Assembly: GCA_021432605.1 (NCBI GenBank)
Contig: MU271152.1
Span: 186,001-250,000 of the forward strand
Direction: 5' to 3'
DNA: 64,000 nt
Source of the DNA: Coniochaeta sp. PMI_546
Lineage: Eukaryota > Ascomycota > Sordariomycetes > Coniochaetales > Coniochaetaceae
A program made the translations under genes and the position numbers. Position 1 is the stretch's first letter, and each line of letters opens with the position of its first letter. Of this stretch, positions 11,095 to 22,284 are shown in pieces. The notes below the pieces were generated by a model. It was not told the DNA's origin, searched no databases, and saw nothing but the letters and a program-made list of their open reading frames with translations.

Positions 11095-13919
11095 TTAGAC
11101 CATTGGCTTCGACATAGGCGCAATGACACCGGGCTTGAGAATGACCCTCGGCTTCGTCGCGTCCTGGAACGACTCCTTGGTGACCCACTCCGGTCCTACT
11201 GGCAAGCGCAAAGACCGCTCGTACTGAAGACGGGACTCGAATGGATGAGGTAGCTGTGATGCGAGATACTTGTCGTTCTGTCACAAAAAGTCAGCAAAGA
11301 ATGTCGCGATATCTGGAAAGGGGTATGCAGTAGGAGACTGACCTTCCTCACCCTCCTCTCGTTAACAATAACCCTCTCCAGCTTCCAGTCCTTCCGGTCC
11401 TTCTTCTTCACGCCTTCAACCTTAGTGATAAACCTGCCGGCATGCTTCTGCTTCTGCTTCTTGCTGACGCCATCGCCAACCCAGCTGCCCCATCCAGGCA
11501 GCGTGTTGTCGACCTCCTTCTCGTCGTCTTCGTCTGCCACTTCCCTCTTCTCCTTCTGAAACTCACCCACCACGTCCTCGCCCGCGAAGGCGCGCTTGAT
11601 GAGTTCCGTGTCGCGGATAGCCATCGGAAGGTGAAGAGTATCCTCTTCGTCAGACGATGCTCCGTCGGCCAGGACAACGTCACCAGTCTTCTTCGGCTTG
11701 GAAACCGACTTGGTAGTGGCCAGTATTGCAGCGCTGGAGAAGTCGAGTTCCTCCACTGGTGCGCCTTTGATGCCCTTCTTGCCTTTGCGGGACGCCTGGC
11801 CAGCACGAGACCATGCACCTGCAGCACCAAGAGATTCATTTTGGAGCTCAGACAAGCCGTTGGACAGGCTCGACTTTGACGGCGCGGTATCAATGACAAA
11901 TCCATCCTTCTGCTCAGCGGCCCTGGCAGCAGCCCTAGCAACACGCCGTGACGAGTCACCTGGCTTGGCCTCGCCAGTAGACTTGTTCACGCCATACTGC
12001 CGGCGACCAACATCAGGTTGCTCCTCATTGTCGTCCTCCTCTTCAGCATCGGAAGCAAGGTCCCGCCGTATCTGCTCAACCAGCTCGTCATTTGCCTTCT
12101 TTAATGCTTCTTCGCCTCTCTGCATGAATTTCATCTGCATGAGGCCAGATTTCGGCGCCTCGTCCGCAGCGGCAGCGCGATCTAAGTCACGGAGCAGACG
12201 CCGCCTCTCGGTCTCTGAGTCAGCTGATGCCTCGGACACATCGTCATCGGAATCATCGTCCTCATCAGCAGCCCGCCCCTCGACCCGCTTCCTCAACTCC
12301 TCGTCCCGGCGGGCCATGTCCGTCAGTCCGGACCGGAAGTCGTCATCCCACACAGCTCGCCCAGCCTTGGCTCCCATCTTGGCCCAGCGGCTCTCCTTGT
12401 GCTTTGCACCCATGCGCTCCATGGCTCGGCGCCGGTCCTGCGCCTCTTTCTCCTCCTCAGAGTCGATCTCGCCAGCCTCTTTCATGGCCGCGAGCGTGGC
12501 CTCCTCGTCACCGAGACGCTCTTTGCGGTGGACGCGGCGGTAGGCCTTACTCTTAATCTTCTTGATACGCTTGGCACGAGCCAGCTCTCGTGAGGCCAGA
12601 TCGCGTTCCCTTCGGCGTTGGTTGACAAGCTCTTTCCGCTCGGCTTTCGAGAGGCCTGGCTCTTTGTCTTCGCCGTCTTGAGACTTCTGCTCCTTTTGCT
12701 TGGAGCTTGGACCAAGACCACTCTCTTCCATGATCGCCATGATGGTCTGCTCTAGCTCAGTGCCAGCCGCTTTCGGGTTTAGGGGGAGTAGTTCGCCGTT
12801 ATCGAGACCGGCGTTGTGGGCGTTCTGGGCGAGAGGGAAGAATAGGTGCTCAGCTCGACGATTCGACTTGACTGTGTCTGTCCACCTGTCCAGCGTCTCG
12901 GAAGCCTTCTCAAAGGCAGCTGTCCGCAAAAGCTTATCTTGCTGACGCTTCGCTAGAGGTATGTCGAGTTTCTTCGATGCTCCAGGTTTGGTTGCTTTCT
13001 CTTCCTTGTTCATCAACTTTAGTGACTTCTTGATATGCGGGTCTTTCACCCCAAACAAGCCAAGATCCTTGAGTCCAATCTTGGCTTTTTGGCCTGTTGT
13101 CGACTTGGCAGCTTCCGCATCTTCGTCTTCGTCACCGGCAAAGCCTGATATTAGGGACTTCAAGGCGTCTCGTGCTGCCGGGTCCTCATCATCTTCATCG
13201 TCAGAGTCGGAGTTATCACTGCTAGATGATTCATCTTCTTCATCATCTGAGCCAGAAGATTCCGACCCCCCGGCTTCCTCTTCCTCGCTCTCTGAGAACT
13301 GATCCAAGGCTGTCGCAAGATCGATGGCATCTGACCCGAGGGACTCAAGATCCTCGTCATCATCCCCTTCTTCGAGGTCTTCATCCTCCGCCTCCTGTTT
13401 CCTCTTCTTCTTAGACTTCTTGGATTTACTTCCGCGGAAAGCAAACTCCTCAAACTCCGCCTCGTCTTCCTCACCAAAAGCATCGTCGCTGTCGATCTCA
13501 GAGTCTTCATCGTCGCCACCGACACCGACGTGCCACTCATTTCCCTCACTATCCTCCTCCATCTCCATGTCTGGGTCGTCAAACTCCTCGCCGTCTTCCG
13601 CTGCTCTCCTGGCCCGTTTCTTCATGCGAGTGTCGTTCTCCTCGTCCTCATCTTCTTCATCCTCGTCTTCATCCTCGTCATCGTCACCTCGGGACCGCTT
13701 GTTGCGGGCTTGTGGCTCTGGTGACGGCTCGAGGTCCCGTGTGCGCACACCTTTCGTCTTTTCAGGCCCGACCGCTTCTTCTGCCAAGGCAAAGGCATCG
13801 AGGGCTTTGGACCTCGACTTAGAGCGGGATTTGGATTGAGTCGAGTTCGATTTCTTGGCACCTTTCGGGCCCGAGACGCCAGGCATAAGAGACCGCCCGT
13901 GGGCTTGTCTTCCTGGCAT
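11095..13919 (-). CDS. UTP14: Utp14, U3 snoRNP / small-subunit processome protein
   Basis: Utp14 acts in the nucleolus in 18S rRNA processing and activates the helicase Dhr1. Exons are 13919-11343 and 11277-11095, with one 65-base intron; the product is 919 residues. Without splicing the frame runs on to 11196 with unrelated sequence. Splicing instead gives KNDKYLASQLPHPFESR and ends ...KPRVILKPGV..., the conserved Utp14 C-terminus. The first 250 residues are rich in Asp, Glu, Ser and Lys, typical of the family. Conserved blocks include RTAAFEKASETLDRWTDTVK, the KAYRRVHRKER basic segment and KESRWAKMGAKAGRAVWDD. It diverges from the mL41 gene. Confidence 0.93.
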
Positions 13920-14346
13920 TTTGGCGGTGTGGTGGTGGTGAGGGTTGTCGAAAGCGATCTCACCTTTGGCTCGCCCTCAGATTTGGTAGCGATAAGACAG
14001 CATTCGCGAGCTCCAAAAATTCCCAAGGGAACTTTTTCTGCCGAGTGGCATACAGGCGGTGAGGGACAAGTTTTAGCGGGGTGGACCGTGGATTCCGCGG
14101 AACTCACTCTTCTGCATCAGATAGATCCAGGACGGTCAGAACTTTCCGCATTAGCTTCGCGATAACTTCAACACTGGACTTCACCTCTAACAATTGCGGA
14201 CGACAAAGCCATCGAGCCACCGGCGACCAAGGAGTTCAGACTGTCCTTGACTGCAAATCTACTTCTACAGGAGGGAAGCAGGACACAAATAAGCATCCAT
14301 CCGTCGTTCTCCCTCTCGATCACGGCCCTAACGGCTTCGCGACACG
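13920..14346. promoter_or_regulatory. Bidirectional promoter region of UTP14 and mL41
   Basis: These 427 bases separate the two divergent start codons. I see no exact PAC or RRPE element and no TATA box. Confidence 0.5.
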
Positions 14347-14728
14347 ATGCGCCCAACACAGCAACTCCTCAAGAAGTACCGCCATCTACGGCTGACGACC
14401 AAGGACATCAACAAGGGCTACTACAAGGGAAACCGGACAGGTACCATTGGTTCCCACACGAAGCATGGTGGTTTCATCGTGGACTACTCGCGTGTGCGGA
14501 CATATGTCGTGCCACAAGGATTGAAGGACTTTAAGGTGCGTTTATCTGCGTGCCATATCAATTGGCCTGCATATGCTGGTTACGGTACTGATGGATGGCA
14601 TCTGACAGCTCACACCATTCGTGACCCTGAACGTGGACAAGACATATGGACAGTACGAGACCAAGGCTGGTCCTAGAGACCCAGCCCTGTATCTCAACAG
14701 ATGGAAGCGTGAGAATGCGGTGGACTGA
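14347..14728 (+). CDS. MRPL27: Mitochondrial ribosomal protein mL41 (yeast Mrpl27)
   Basis: This is a large-subunit protein of the mitochondrial ribosome. Exons 14347-14535 and 14609-14728, with a 73-base intron, give 102 residues. The N-terminal block LRLTTKDINKGYYKGNRTG followed by HTKHGGFIVDYSRVRTYVVP is the family signature. The spliced second exon continues LTPFVTLNVDKTYG and ends WKRENAVD. The phase-0 junction at LKDFK/LTPF matches the family. Sharing its promoter with UTP14 places a mitoribosomal and a cytosolic ribosome-assembly gene back to back. Confidence 0.9.
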
Positions 14729-15264
14729 ACGGCGGTATGACTTTATTTGGTTGATAATACTGGATTGAAAACACGGGTACGACTGCGTCGTCGCAGCAAG
14801 TCATTCACGACATAGACGTGTCGTCGGTCCAGGGCTAAAGGGTTAGAGGCGTCTGGAACGAGAACAAACTGTACAACACCAACTGTAACTCTGTACATAC
14901 GGATCGGATATACCACTAGGAGAAGGCAAAAGCCCGTCATGACTTTGTTTATGGTTCCTTTAGGGCACCTGTACACAAAGGTGTGAGAGTGAGGGCTGAT
15001 GCAATACTCAACACTCTGGGCAGTGATGGTTAAACTCTCTCAATGACTTCTTGAGGTCTGAGGCTTGGGTAACTAAGCTTGCTGCCAGGCCATTTGACTA
15101 CCGTCCGGCCATCCACTCGCACCTCTCGCGAGGTCATAGTTTGTCAAGTGTGGCATGCTTTTTCTGCGACAGCCGATAACTGGCCAACAACAAGATAAAC
15201 ATGATGGGTATCATGTAACAGGGACAATGCAGCTAGTACAAAAAGCAGTTCCATCCTCTCTCCA
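14729..15264. other. Convergent 3' intergenic region
   Basis: These 536 bases lie between the mL41 stop (plus) and the alpha/beta hydrolase stop (minus). No gene, repeat or RNA is seen. Confidence 0.5.
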
Positions 15265-17942
15265 TCACTCCGTAGCCACCCCTTTCACCTTGGGTAGATC
15301 CTCCGCAGCTGTGACAAACGTCTCCAACCCAGGTCTTTCCAGAGCTGGCGTCTCCGATTCTGGGGACAGGTTGCCATGGGCCCCAGTACTGTCAAACTGA
15401 GTGTTTGCAACATTACCACTCTCCTGTTTCATCTCATCATCCTTCTCGTTCAATGTTACTGGACTCATCGGCCTCGGAGTACCACTCTGTCCCGACACCA
15501 TCCCATCTCCCCGTCCGGAGTTCAACGTGATCATGCTCGCCGTCTCAGCTTCCTTCTTGATACTGAATGGCATGGCGATGCCGTCCACTCTTGGTCGCTT
15601 CCCTGTTACACCAGTATCCGGGACATAGTCCGGCCTGAGGGAGTTGCTAACCGTTCCTTTCCCCGGTGTAGCCGGCATACGCGGTACCGACTCAACACTG
15701 CCCTCCAAGTTATCAAGACTGCCAGTCTGATTCTGATCCGTCACCGCCCTCCTCCTCGATCGACTACGACCTAAGTCTCCTGCCTTGCCCTTTGCACCTG
15801 ACCTCCCTTCTCTGTCAGCACCGCCGGTGACACCAGTACTATCATCGCTCCCACAACTATGATCAAATGTCTTCCCCTCGTCTCCATCAATAACTTCAAC
15901 AGCCTCCTTCCCCTCAGCAACTCTCTCCCTCTCAACCGTCATTTCATCGTGCTTCGACCCCCAAAGACTCCATAAACTTAACCAATAACTCTTCACCTTC
16001 TTCTTCTCCTTCATCATCTCGCCTCCAATCTTTCTGTGTCCAGCCAGCGCACTCGGCGGCGGCATCTCGCCCGCTCCAAAGCTCTCAAAGCCAGCCCTCG
16101 CGTCCTTGATTCTCTTCTCGTGCACCCTCGCTTTAACCCCCTTATATCGGGAGTCCCACTTCCGCTTCTGATCCAGCCATTTCTTCACAGGCCCCTGCTT
16201 GATGACACCGACTAATTCGTTGCTCATCGCGCAGCCTGGCAATTCTTCGGGCGCTGGGAGAGGCAGAATGTCGCCGTGGCGTGTTATGCGCTGGCGCACC
16301 ATGTGGTTGATGAACGGCGGAAGAGCATCTCCGGCCCGGCCGACTGTTTGTTTGATCGTGCTGTCCGGTCGGGTGTCCACTTCTTTCTCCTCTCGCTCCT
16401 CCTGGTCGGACTCGGAGCCCGAAATAACAGATATGTTGTCATCATCCAAGATGTCGATCTCTGTCTTTTGTGCTCTAGCGAGCGCCCAAGCCCCGAACTG
16501 TGCTATGCTTCGGTACATGTACTTCGCCGGACGTGTGAAGCTGAGGGTAGGAGCCACGTGGCAGAGGTCATCCCAAACCTGGAGCTGAACGTCGGTTGGT
16601 CTGTACTTCCTGATCTGCTCTCGTGCATGGTCGTCTAGCAGGGCGTCGGGAGGAAGGTATTTCTGCGGATTCGCGAACTTGTGAGCGAGATATATGTGCT
16701 CGTCCCTCAGAATCTCACCTCCTCCAACCATGACTAGAACCGGAGGTAGGCCGCCTAAAGTCGGCTGCATGACCGGGCTGACTAGCGGGTGTGCCAGCAG
16801 CTCGTTGGTGGTGTACATCTGGATCTGCTCCTTGATCTCAATGTGCTGGCCATCAATAACCAGAGAAAGCCGCTGAGTCTTCTCCTTGACATCTTCGATC
16901 GTAGGCACACCCTCACCAGCCTCGCCACTATCCCCCTTCCCACCGACAGACTCCTCATCCAACTGCTTTTTCTGCCCAATGACAACCTTCTTGATTATTT
17001 CCAACTCCTCCTCGTCCGGCGGCGGCCAAGCCTCACTCGGTTTATGGTGGAACCCACTCTGCGGTATATAGTCCAGCGGCGCCTCCCCGGCCACACTCGG
17101 GAAACTATGCGTCAGATCCACCCAAGGACTGATCAGCACAGCGCCCGCGGGGAGCGGCACGCCCTGGTCTCTCAGCGTGACAAGCATCGAGACCACCATG
17201 CCGCCACCAGCCGAATCGCCGGCCAACACAATCGAGCTCGGCTCCACCTGGGTCAACAGATACAGATACGCAGCCAGACAGTCCTGCAGCCCACAAGGAA
17301 ATGGAAACTGCGGCGCAAGTCGATACCTAGGCGCGAACACGCGTGCTTTCAGTTTCCTCGCGTGCCGCTGCATCTGGTACCGGTGTTCGTCGACGCTGCC
17401 AAAGAAGTAAGCGCCGCCGTGAACGTACAGCATCACCCTCTTGCCAGGGTCATTATTGCGTTTTCTCTCGTTATAATCCGCCTTCATCTCGATCCACTCC
17501 GCTCTGAGCACGCTCTCCTTGCCCGGCTTCCGCCAGGTCCACCACTTCTCGCCCCCGACCTTCTTGAGGCCCTCGGGTCCAAGCTGGGTGCGCAGCATCT
17601 GCGCGGAACGATCTAGGGCGTCGGAGGGGACGACGACCTCGTCTACCTTGACCCATTGCGGGTGCGGCACCCATTGCGAGGTAAAGGCCTGTAGTTCCTC
17701 TACCGTGTGGTGCGAGGCGTGCTGCAGGAAGGAGCGGATGAGGTGCAGGCCTTCGTCGTAGGAGAGGTGAGCTGTCGGGCGCTGACGGAGGGGTTTCCGA
17801 TTGATGTACTGTCATCGTGTCAACCTATATGTTCGAGGAAACAGGAGGAGGCAAGGTCAAGAGAGTAGACAGCACTTACATGAGAGAGCAGAGTCGACAC
17901 CACCGTCGGCGTGACGGCGAGGCCGACTAAAGGAGCGTTCAT
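15265..17942 (-). CDS. Alpha/beta hydrolase-3 (hormone-sensitive-lipase family) with long disordered tail
   Basis: This is a serine esterase or lipase-type hydrolase; the natural substrate is unknown. Exon 1 (17942-17880) encodes a hydrophobic N-terminus (MNAPLVGLAVTPTVVSTLL), possibly a membrane anchor. A 71-base intron is followed by exon 2 (17808-15265), giving 868 residues. The oxyanion-hole motif HGGAYFFGS lies near residue 151. The nucleophile is Ser in GDSAGGG near residue 220. The acid Asp is probably in GGGEILRDEH and the base His in DLCHVAP. Past about residue 460 the protein is Ser/Lys/Glu-rich and probably disordered, about 400 residues longer than a plain HSL-type esterase. The start was chosen because splicing gives HYINRKPLRQRPTAHLSYDE in frame with the hydrolase; the first ATG inside exon 2 would remove it. 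Confidence 0.85.
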
Positions 17943-18310
17943 GACTGAGGTAGCACTATTTTACAATGGAAGAAAGACAGAATGCCTTGTGTCGACCGCT
18001 CGTCATATGTTGAGCAGCAGCTTCACATTTCGTGGTTGATCGATAGAGACTTTGACAGTTTGCTTATGTATCGTTGGAAGTTGTATTTGTTTAGTTCTGG
18101 GCGCTGTGATGTCATTGCTTGGCACTTGAAATTGGCCGTGATCGACAGGGTAGTCAGCGCTAGTCTACACGTAGTGATCCGACATACACGTACTATGTAC
18201 ACATCTCCGAACATGCAATCAGCCCGAAAGGATATTCCCAGAATAGATAGGTACACATCGTGTCTTAAAAATATCAGACTGATATTCAGCTGAATTTTAG
18301 GTACATGGCC
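17943..18310. other. Intergenic, no gene seen
   Basis: This is 368 bases between two minus-strand genes. It holds the hydrolase promoter and the 3' region of the oxidoreductase. No further signal is recognised. Confidence 0.45.
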
Positions 18311-20188
18311 CTAATAGTTGAAGCTCTCCGACACAACTTCCTCGCCGCCCAACCACTCTACCAAAACCTTGTGTAGTTCAGGACTTACACACAGATAGTA
18401 TTTCCTCCCTCCATCCTTCATGTTGGCATCCGCTACCTGGAGGACATCATCCCTTGCAAGTCGCCTTGCAACAACCGTTGCCCCCATCCCTTCAATCTTC
18501 GATATCAACCCCTTCGCTTTAGCCTTTACTAGACCAGTAACAAACAACCGCAGGACGTTTCCCAGGCCCTTGTTCTTTTCCAAGACCTCAACAGCAAGCG
18601 GCAGGTCCTCCGCCCTCAGACTCCAAACGACCCTCAATCTCACATCCCCACCACGGCGCAGTAACTCGCCAACCTGCGCCAGCAAAGGCGTAATACCCAC
18701 CCCTCCGGCAACAAATATGGGCATCTTCGCTCCCCCCAAGGCACTCATCCGGAATCCTTCTTCACCTCCAAACCCAATGACCGGTATCTCAAGCGGCATG
18801 CGGAGGTTATGCCTCTCCAACAATCTCGTAGCAGGGCCATGCGTCCTCGCCGTGATCTCAAACACCGTACCATTTTCAATCTCCACTTCCTCTCCGCTGC
18901 CGGTCGGTACGGCAGGAGGTGGACTAGAGATAGTGAACGTCCTAATAAAATCGTCATTCAGACTCTGCGGATCGTCGTTGCGCATATGACTCCACCCTTC
19001 GTCCAGCTCGGGGCTGAAGTCCAGCGTGACGTACTGCGCGGCCTTCCATGCCTTCATCCGCGGTTTGTGCCGCACGGCGTCGAAGCGGAAGGTATACCGA
19101 TGAATCGTCGGCGTGAGCGCCACTCGCTTGACCAGGGTAGCCGTAGCTGCCGCCGCCTCCTTGCCATCTGCCGGCAGAGCCCCCTCGATCGCCAGCCGTC
19201 GTACGGGAGGGTTGTACGGCGACCGCTCCCCCAGAACGCCACGGAAGGGGAGGGAGTCCTTCACGAACCGGGCCGCGGTGAGGGTGATCTTGATGGCCAG
19301 TTTCTGATGCGGGATAAGAGCAGCCGCGTCCGCACCAGCGAGTATCTTGGCCGTACCGGTGAGGTAGAGCACGTCTGACGTGTCGAAATCCGGGATCGCG
19401 ATCCCGATTTTGGGGTTGAGGTACAGGTTCCCCAGTGACTCGTAGAGCCTGTTACCGGAATACTCGGGGTACACCACCACGACCTCGTCCGGCGCGTTCC
19501 TGGCCACGCGGACGAAGCCCTGCGGACCGCCGCGGTGATTCGTGTCCATTGCCTCGCCGTTCGCCGAGGTGAGGAAGAACATGTCCGCTTTCTCGATCAA
19601 GTCCAGTGCTTCCTTGGGTAGTGGCAGGGTATCCGACACAAGTTTCGGAGAAGGGACGTGCGCTCTGATGATCTTCTTGTTCATGTACTTTGGACAGTTA
19701 CCCAGCGTCTCTTTTACCAAAACCGCCATTTCCATCTCACTAACAGCCGTATCTGTCCCCTCTTGTCTGGATAGGACGCCGGCTATCATGCGGCCTGCTA
19801 TCTTCACCCGGTCTCGGTTCTCGAGGTCGACACTTAGGGCACTGACAGGCTTTTCCACCTGCAACAGTTCGCCGTCGGGCAGAGCTGAGCCGAGTAGTGC
19901 TTGTACGACAGGATCATGGGCTCTGTCTACCAAGCTCTTGGCACCCAGAAACCCTTTCTGGATGGGCTGGCTGAACCCGCGTTCGCCTCCTAAGATGGTA
20001 GTCCATGGCCTCCCTTCCTCATCCAGGGCTCCAAAAGCGACCAGTGGAGAGGCGGCTATTCTGTAGCCGTACTGGGGTGGCATGCCGCGTGAGTTGGGTT
20101 TGCCGCCGTAGTTTGGAATGTTGAGGAGTTTGTGCACAGCGACTTCGCCTGGGTGCCAGCCTCCGTTGAGTTCTGTTAAAGTCGACAT
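18311..20188 (-). CDS. PNPOx-like / ferredoxin-reductase-like two-domain flavoprotein
   Basis: This is a predicted cytosolic flavin oxidoreductase of 625 residues without introns. The N-terminal half (about residues 1-330) is a pyridoxamine-phosphate-oxidase-like split barrel, with FFLTSANGEAMDTNHRGGPQ and GNRLYESLGNLYLNPKIGI. The C-terminal half is an FNR module: RTFTISSPPP matches the FAD-binding RxYS/T motif, and FVAGGVGITPLLAQ is the NAD(P)-binding glycine motif. I see no cysteine cluster for a 2Fe-2S centre at the end. The open frame extends up to 20317, but a TATA-like run at 20295-20306 lies inside that extension, so the ATG at 20188 is preferred. The reaction is unknown. Confidence 0.85.
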   Translation of the reverse strand: MSTLTELNGGWHPGEVAVHKLLNIPNYGGKPNSRGMPPQYGYRIAASPLVAFGALDEEGRPWTTILGGERGFSQPIQKGFLGAKSLVDRAHDPVVQALLGSALPDGELLQVEKPVSALSVDLENRDRVKIAGRMIAGVLSRQEGTDTAVSEMEMAVLVKETLGNCPKYMNKKIIRAHVPSPKLVSDTLPLPKEALDLIEKADMFFLTSANGEAMDTNHRGGPQGFVRVARNAPDEVVVVYPEYSGNRLYESLGNLYLNPKIGIAIPDFDTSDVLYLTGTAKILAGADAAALIPHQKLAIKITLTAARFVKDSLPFRGVLGERSPYNPPVRRLAIEGALPADGKEAAAATATLVKRVALTPTIHRYTFRFDAVRHKPRMKAWKAAQYVTLDFSPELDEGWSHMRNDDPQSLNDDFIRTFTISSPPPAVPTGSGEEVEIENGTVFEITARTHGPATRLLERHNLRMPLEIPVIGFGGEEGFRMSALGGAKMPIFVAGGVGITPLLAQVGELLRRGGDVRLRVVWSLRAEDLPLAVEVLEKNKGLGNVLRLFVTGLVKAKAKGLISKIEGMGATVVARRLARDDVLQVADANMKDGGRKYYLCVSPELHKVLVEWLGGEEVVSESFNY

Positions 20189-20294
20189 TGTGGTAAGACT
20201 AAATGGTAGCGCTTGCTGATAGAGTCCAAACGTGAAATTGATTTCAGCGGTGGCGCAGGACACCAGAAGTTGAACAGATGAGTATAATGAGCAG

Positions 20295-20306
20295 ATATAT
20301 ATATAT
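20295..20306 (-). promoter_or_regulatory. TATA box of the PNPOx-FNR gene
   Basis: An uninterrupted ATATATATATAT run lies about 108 bases upstream of the chosen ATG at 20188. It argues against the longer reading from 20317. Confidence 0.5.
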
Positions 20307-22284
20307 CGACACTTCATTGCGTGCTCGACGCTTAGCAGTCATAGACACACAACTTCCCGATATATAACGTTGAGGGGGGTATGAGTAAGCTCGCACTCAC
20401 TCGGCTCAAGGCACGCGGAGATGCTCGTCGTGCAGCATGACAAATATTTGAGCAAAGGGCGCGCGGTTGCAAATCCAACGCAGTCAACGGCTTGTCGGCA
20501 CATGGAAACGGTAGCTCCCAAGAATTCTGGGTATCAAATCATTGCCAACACTGAGAAGCTTCTAGTTGAGTTTAGGACCCGGCTTTGCTTGACAAAGCGG
20601 CGCCATTCCGGCACGGCATCTAATGCCAGAACCGGGAACGACGAGTAAACGGCGAACACAGCTAGAGCGGGGCCGGTCGATGTACATACTGACGCAAGCT
20701 GTGATCTTTCCAGTACACTCTTCACATGTGCAATGATGAGCGCACTTGCGGCTGGAGAGTATTCGGAGACGAAGACGGATTAAAAAGACTTTGCGCTACG
20801 CGTGGGATCATATAGCGGGAACCACGGATGCGGAGCTCTGGGATGCCCGTCTTCTTGAATCATTCTCGCTGAAGAGGAGAATCGTACCGGGACGACTGGA
20901 GCCGAATGCATCAACCCGCGCCGTATCCCGTAGCCGGAGTCCATCGGGAGTCGGACATATTGTGAACCGGACCGTGATTCGGGTTATGGTGGGGGTTTTG
21001 GCTGACAAGGTCGATGCAAGGTTCCCATCAAAAGTGACGTCGCATGAAGCACGGACCAGACAGCACGAGTAAGGTACCTACTGGTCCAACGATGGGAGGC
21101 CTCTTTCCTTGGCATGTCCATGAATTTCAGTCTCACGATTCGCTATTTACATGTTCGCACGTAACAACACTATCGTCGCCTGCCCCTGTTCTGGATAAAT
21201 TGGAACGGCGAATCCTTTGGTCAGTCAGAAATTCCAACATCTTGGCGATGGATGCTACGGCCGCTTACTGGATCTGATCTGTCCCAAAGGTGCACTTTGG
21301 CGGAGGTTTAGAATGCTCAGAGTCAGAAGAGTGACGGCACTGTGGAGGAGGAGGAGGTCCAGACCAGTGAAACCAAGAACGCCAAGCTTGGCTTAGCGTG
21401 CGTGTGGTTGCCAGGGGAAGCTCCCCGCAGCATGGAGCTCTCCCAAACTGGCAATGACCTTGATCCGGCAAACCACTGGTGGTCGGTGACGCCAGAGATT
21501 CTGTGTGAATTCTCGTTCTCCAAGTATTTCAAGTTGCACGATTCTCAACATCGAGTAGCAATAACCGGTACACAACTTCAAGTATAAGACAGCAGCAACT
21601 AGGCAAGGTTCATCCCGTCTCGAGATAGCGCTTCTCCATCCATTCTGCAGAGCTCCCGTCGGGGTTAAAGGTTCCACCCCATCCGCCGACGTCTCATCTT
21701 TCGTCTCTTTTTGATTCTCTTACTCTGCATCTCACGGTTTACACAGCCACTCTTGGCATCGCACCGTGCTTCGCATCAATCTCGTCTGTCCTTTGTCCAC
21801 TCGCCTGGTGACGTGGAATCAAAGACACGTTCCTGCTACAATTGGCGCATCCACTGCTCTCCATTGTCGCCGATCTTGCTGCCCGCCGAGAAGCCTAGAA
21901 GATCCCAATTGAGCGGTCGTCTTGATAGCTTGTTCCGCCGTTTTCTGCCGCTGTTGCACTTGTGTAATTGCGTCTCGTTAAAGTTTGACTCGGACTAAAC
22001 GTCTGATATTCGGATCAACTGTTACTGAATCAGCACCGCTGTCCGCATTAGCACTAGCGAACAGCGGATAACCATGGTGTGTGAGTGCCCTTCCCATGTT
22101 CGTTTCCTGAATGCCCACATCACTTCCTTCGTCAACTCCAATCTTGGCCTGCGACTCTCACGCCAACCGGGCAACCAAGTATCTGTTTGACGCCTGCGCC
22201 CTCTTGACAACGTTTACAGTTGCACCGCAGCATGGATTCTTTTTTCCCAGCTATCCGAACAACTGGATCTAGTACCACTTAGCT
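20307..22284. other. Long intergenic region before the Ca2+/H+ exchanger
   Basis: This is about 2 kb between divergent genes. It includes pyrimidine-rich stretches near 21690-21800, as expected of a fungal promoter or 5' leader. Open frames at 20746-21072 and 21711-21998 have no recognisable domains or coding look. No repeat or RNA gene is seen. Confidence 0.5.

Noticed and set aside
11196-11342. C-terminal extension of the UTP14 frame through to 11196
   Set aside because: The sequence is intron read-through; splicing to 11277 restores the conserved Utp14 end.
11698-12543. Long antisense frames across UTP14
   Set aside because: They are Ser/Pro/Arg-rich mirrors of the acidic Utp14 coding sequence.
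20189-20317. Upstream extension of the PNPOx-FNR protein
   Set aside because: A TATA run lies inside it, and the later ATG begins the family-like sequence.
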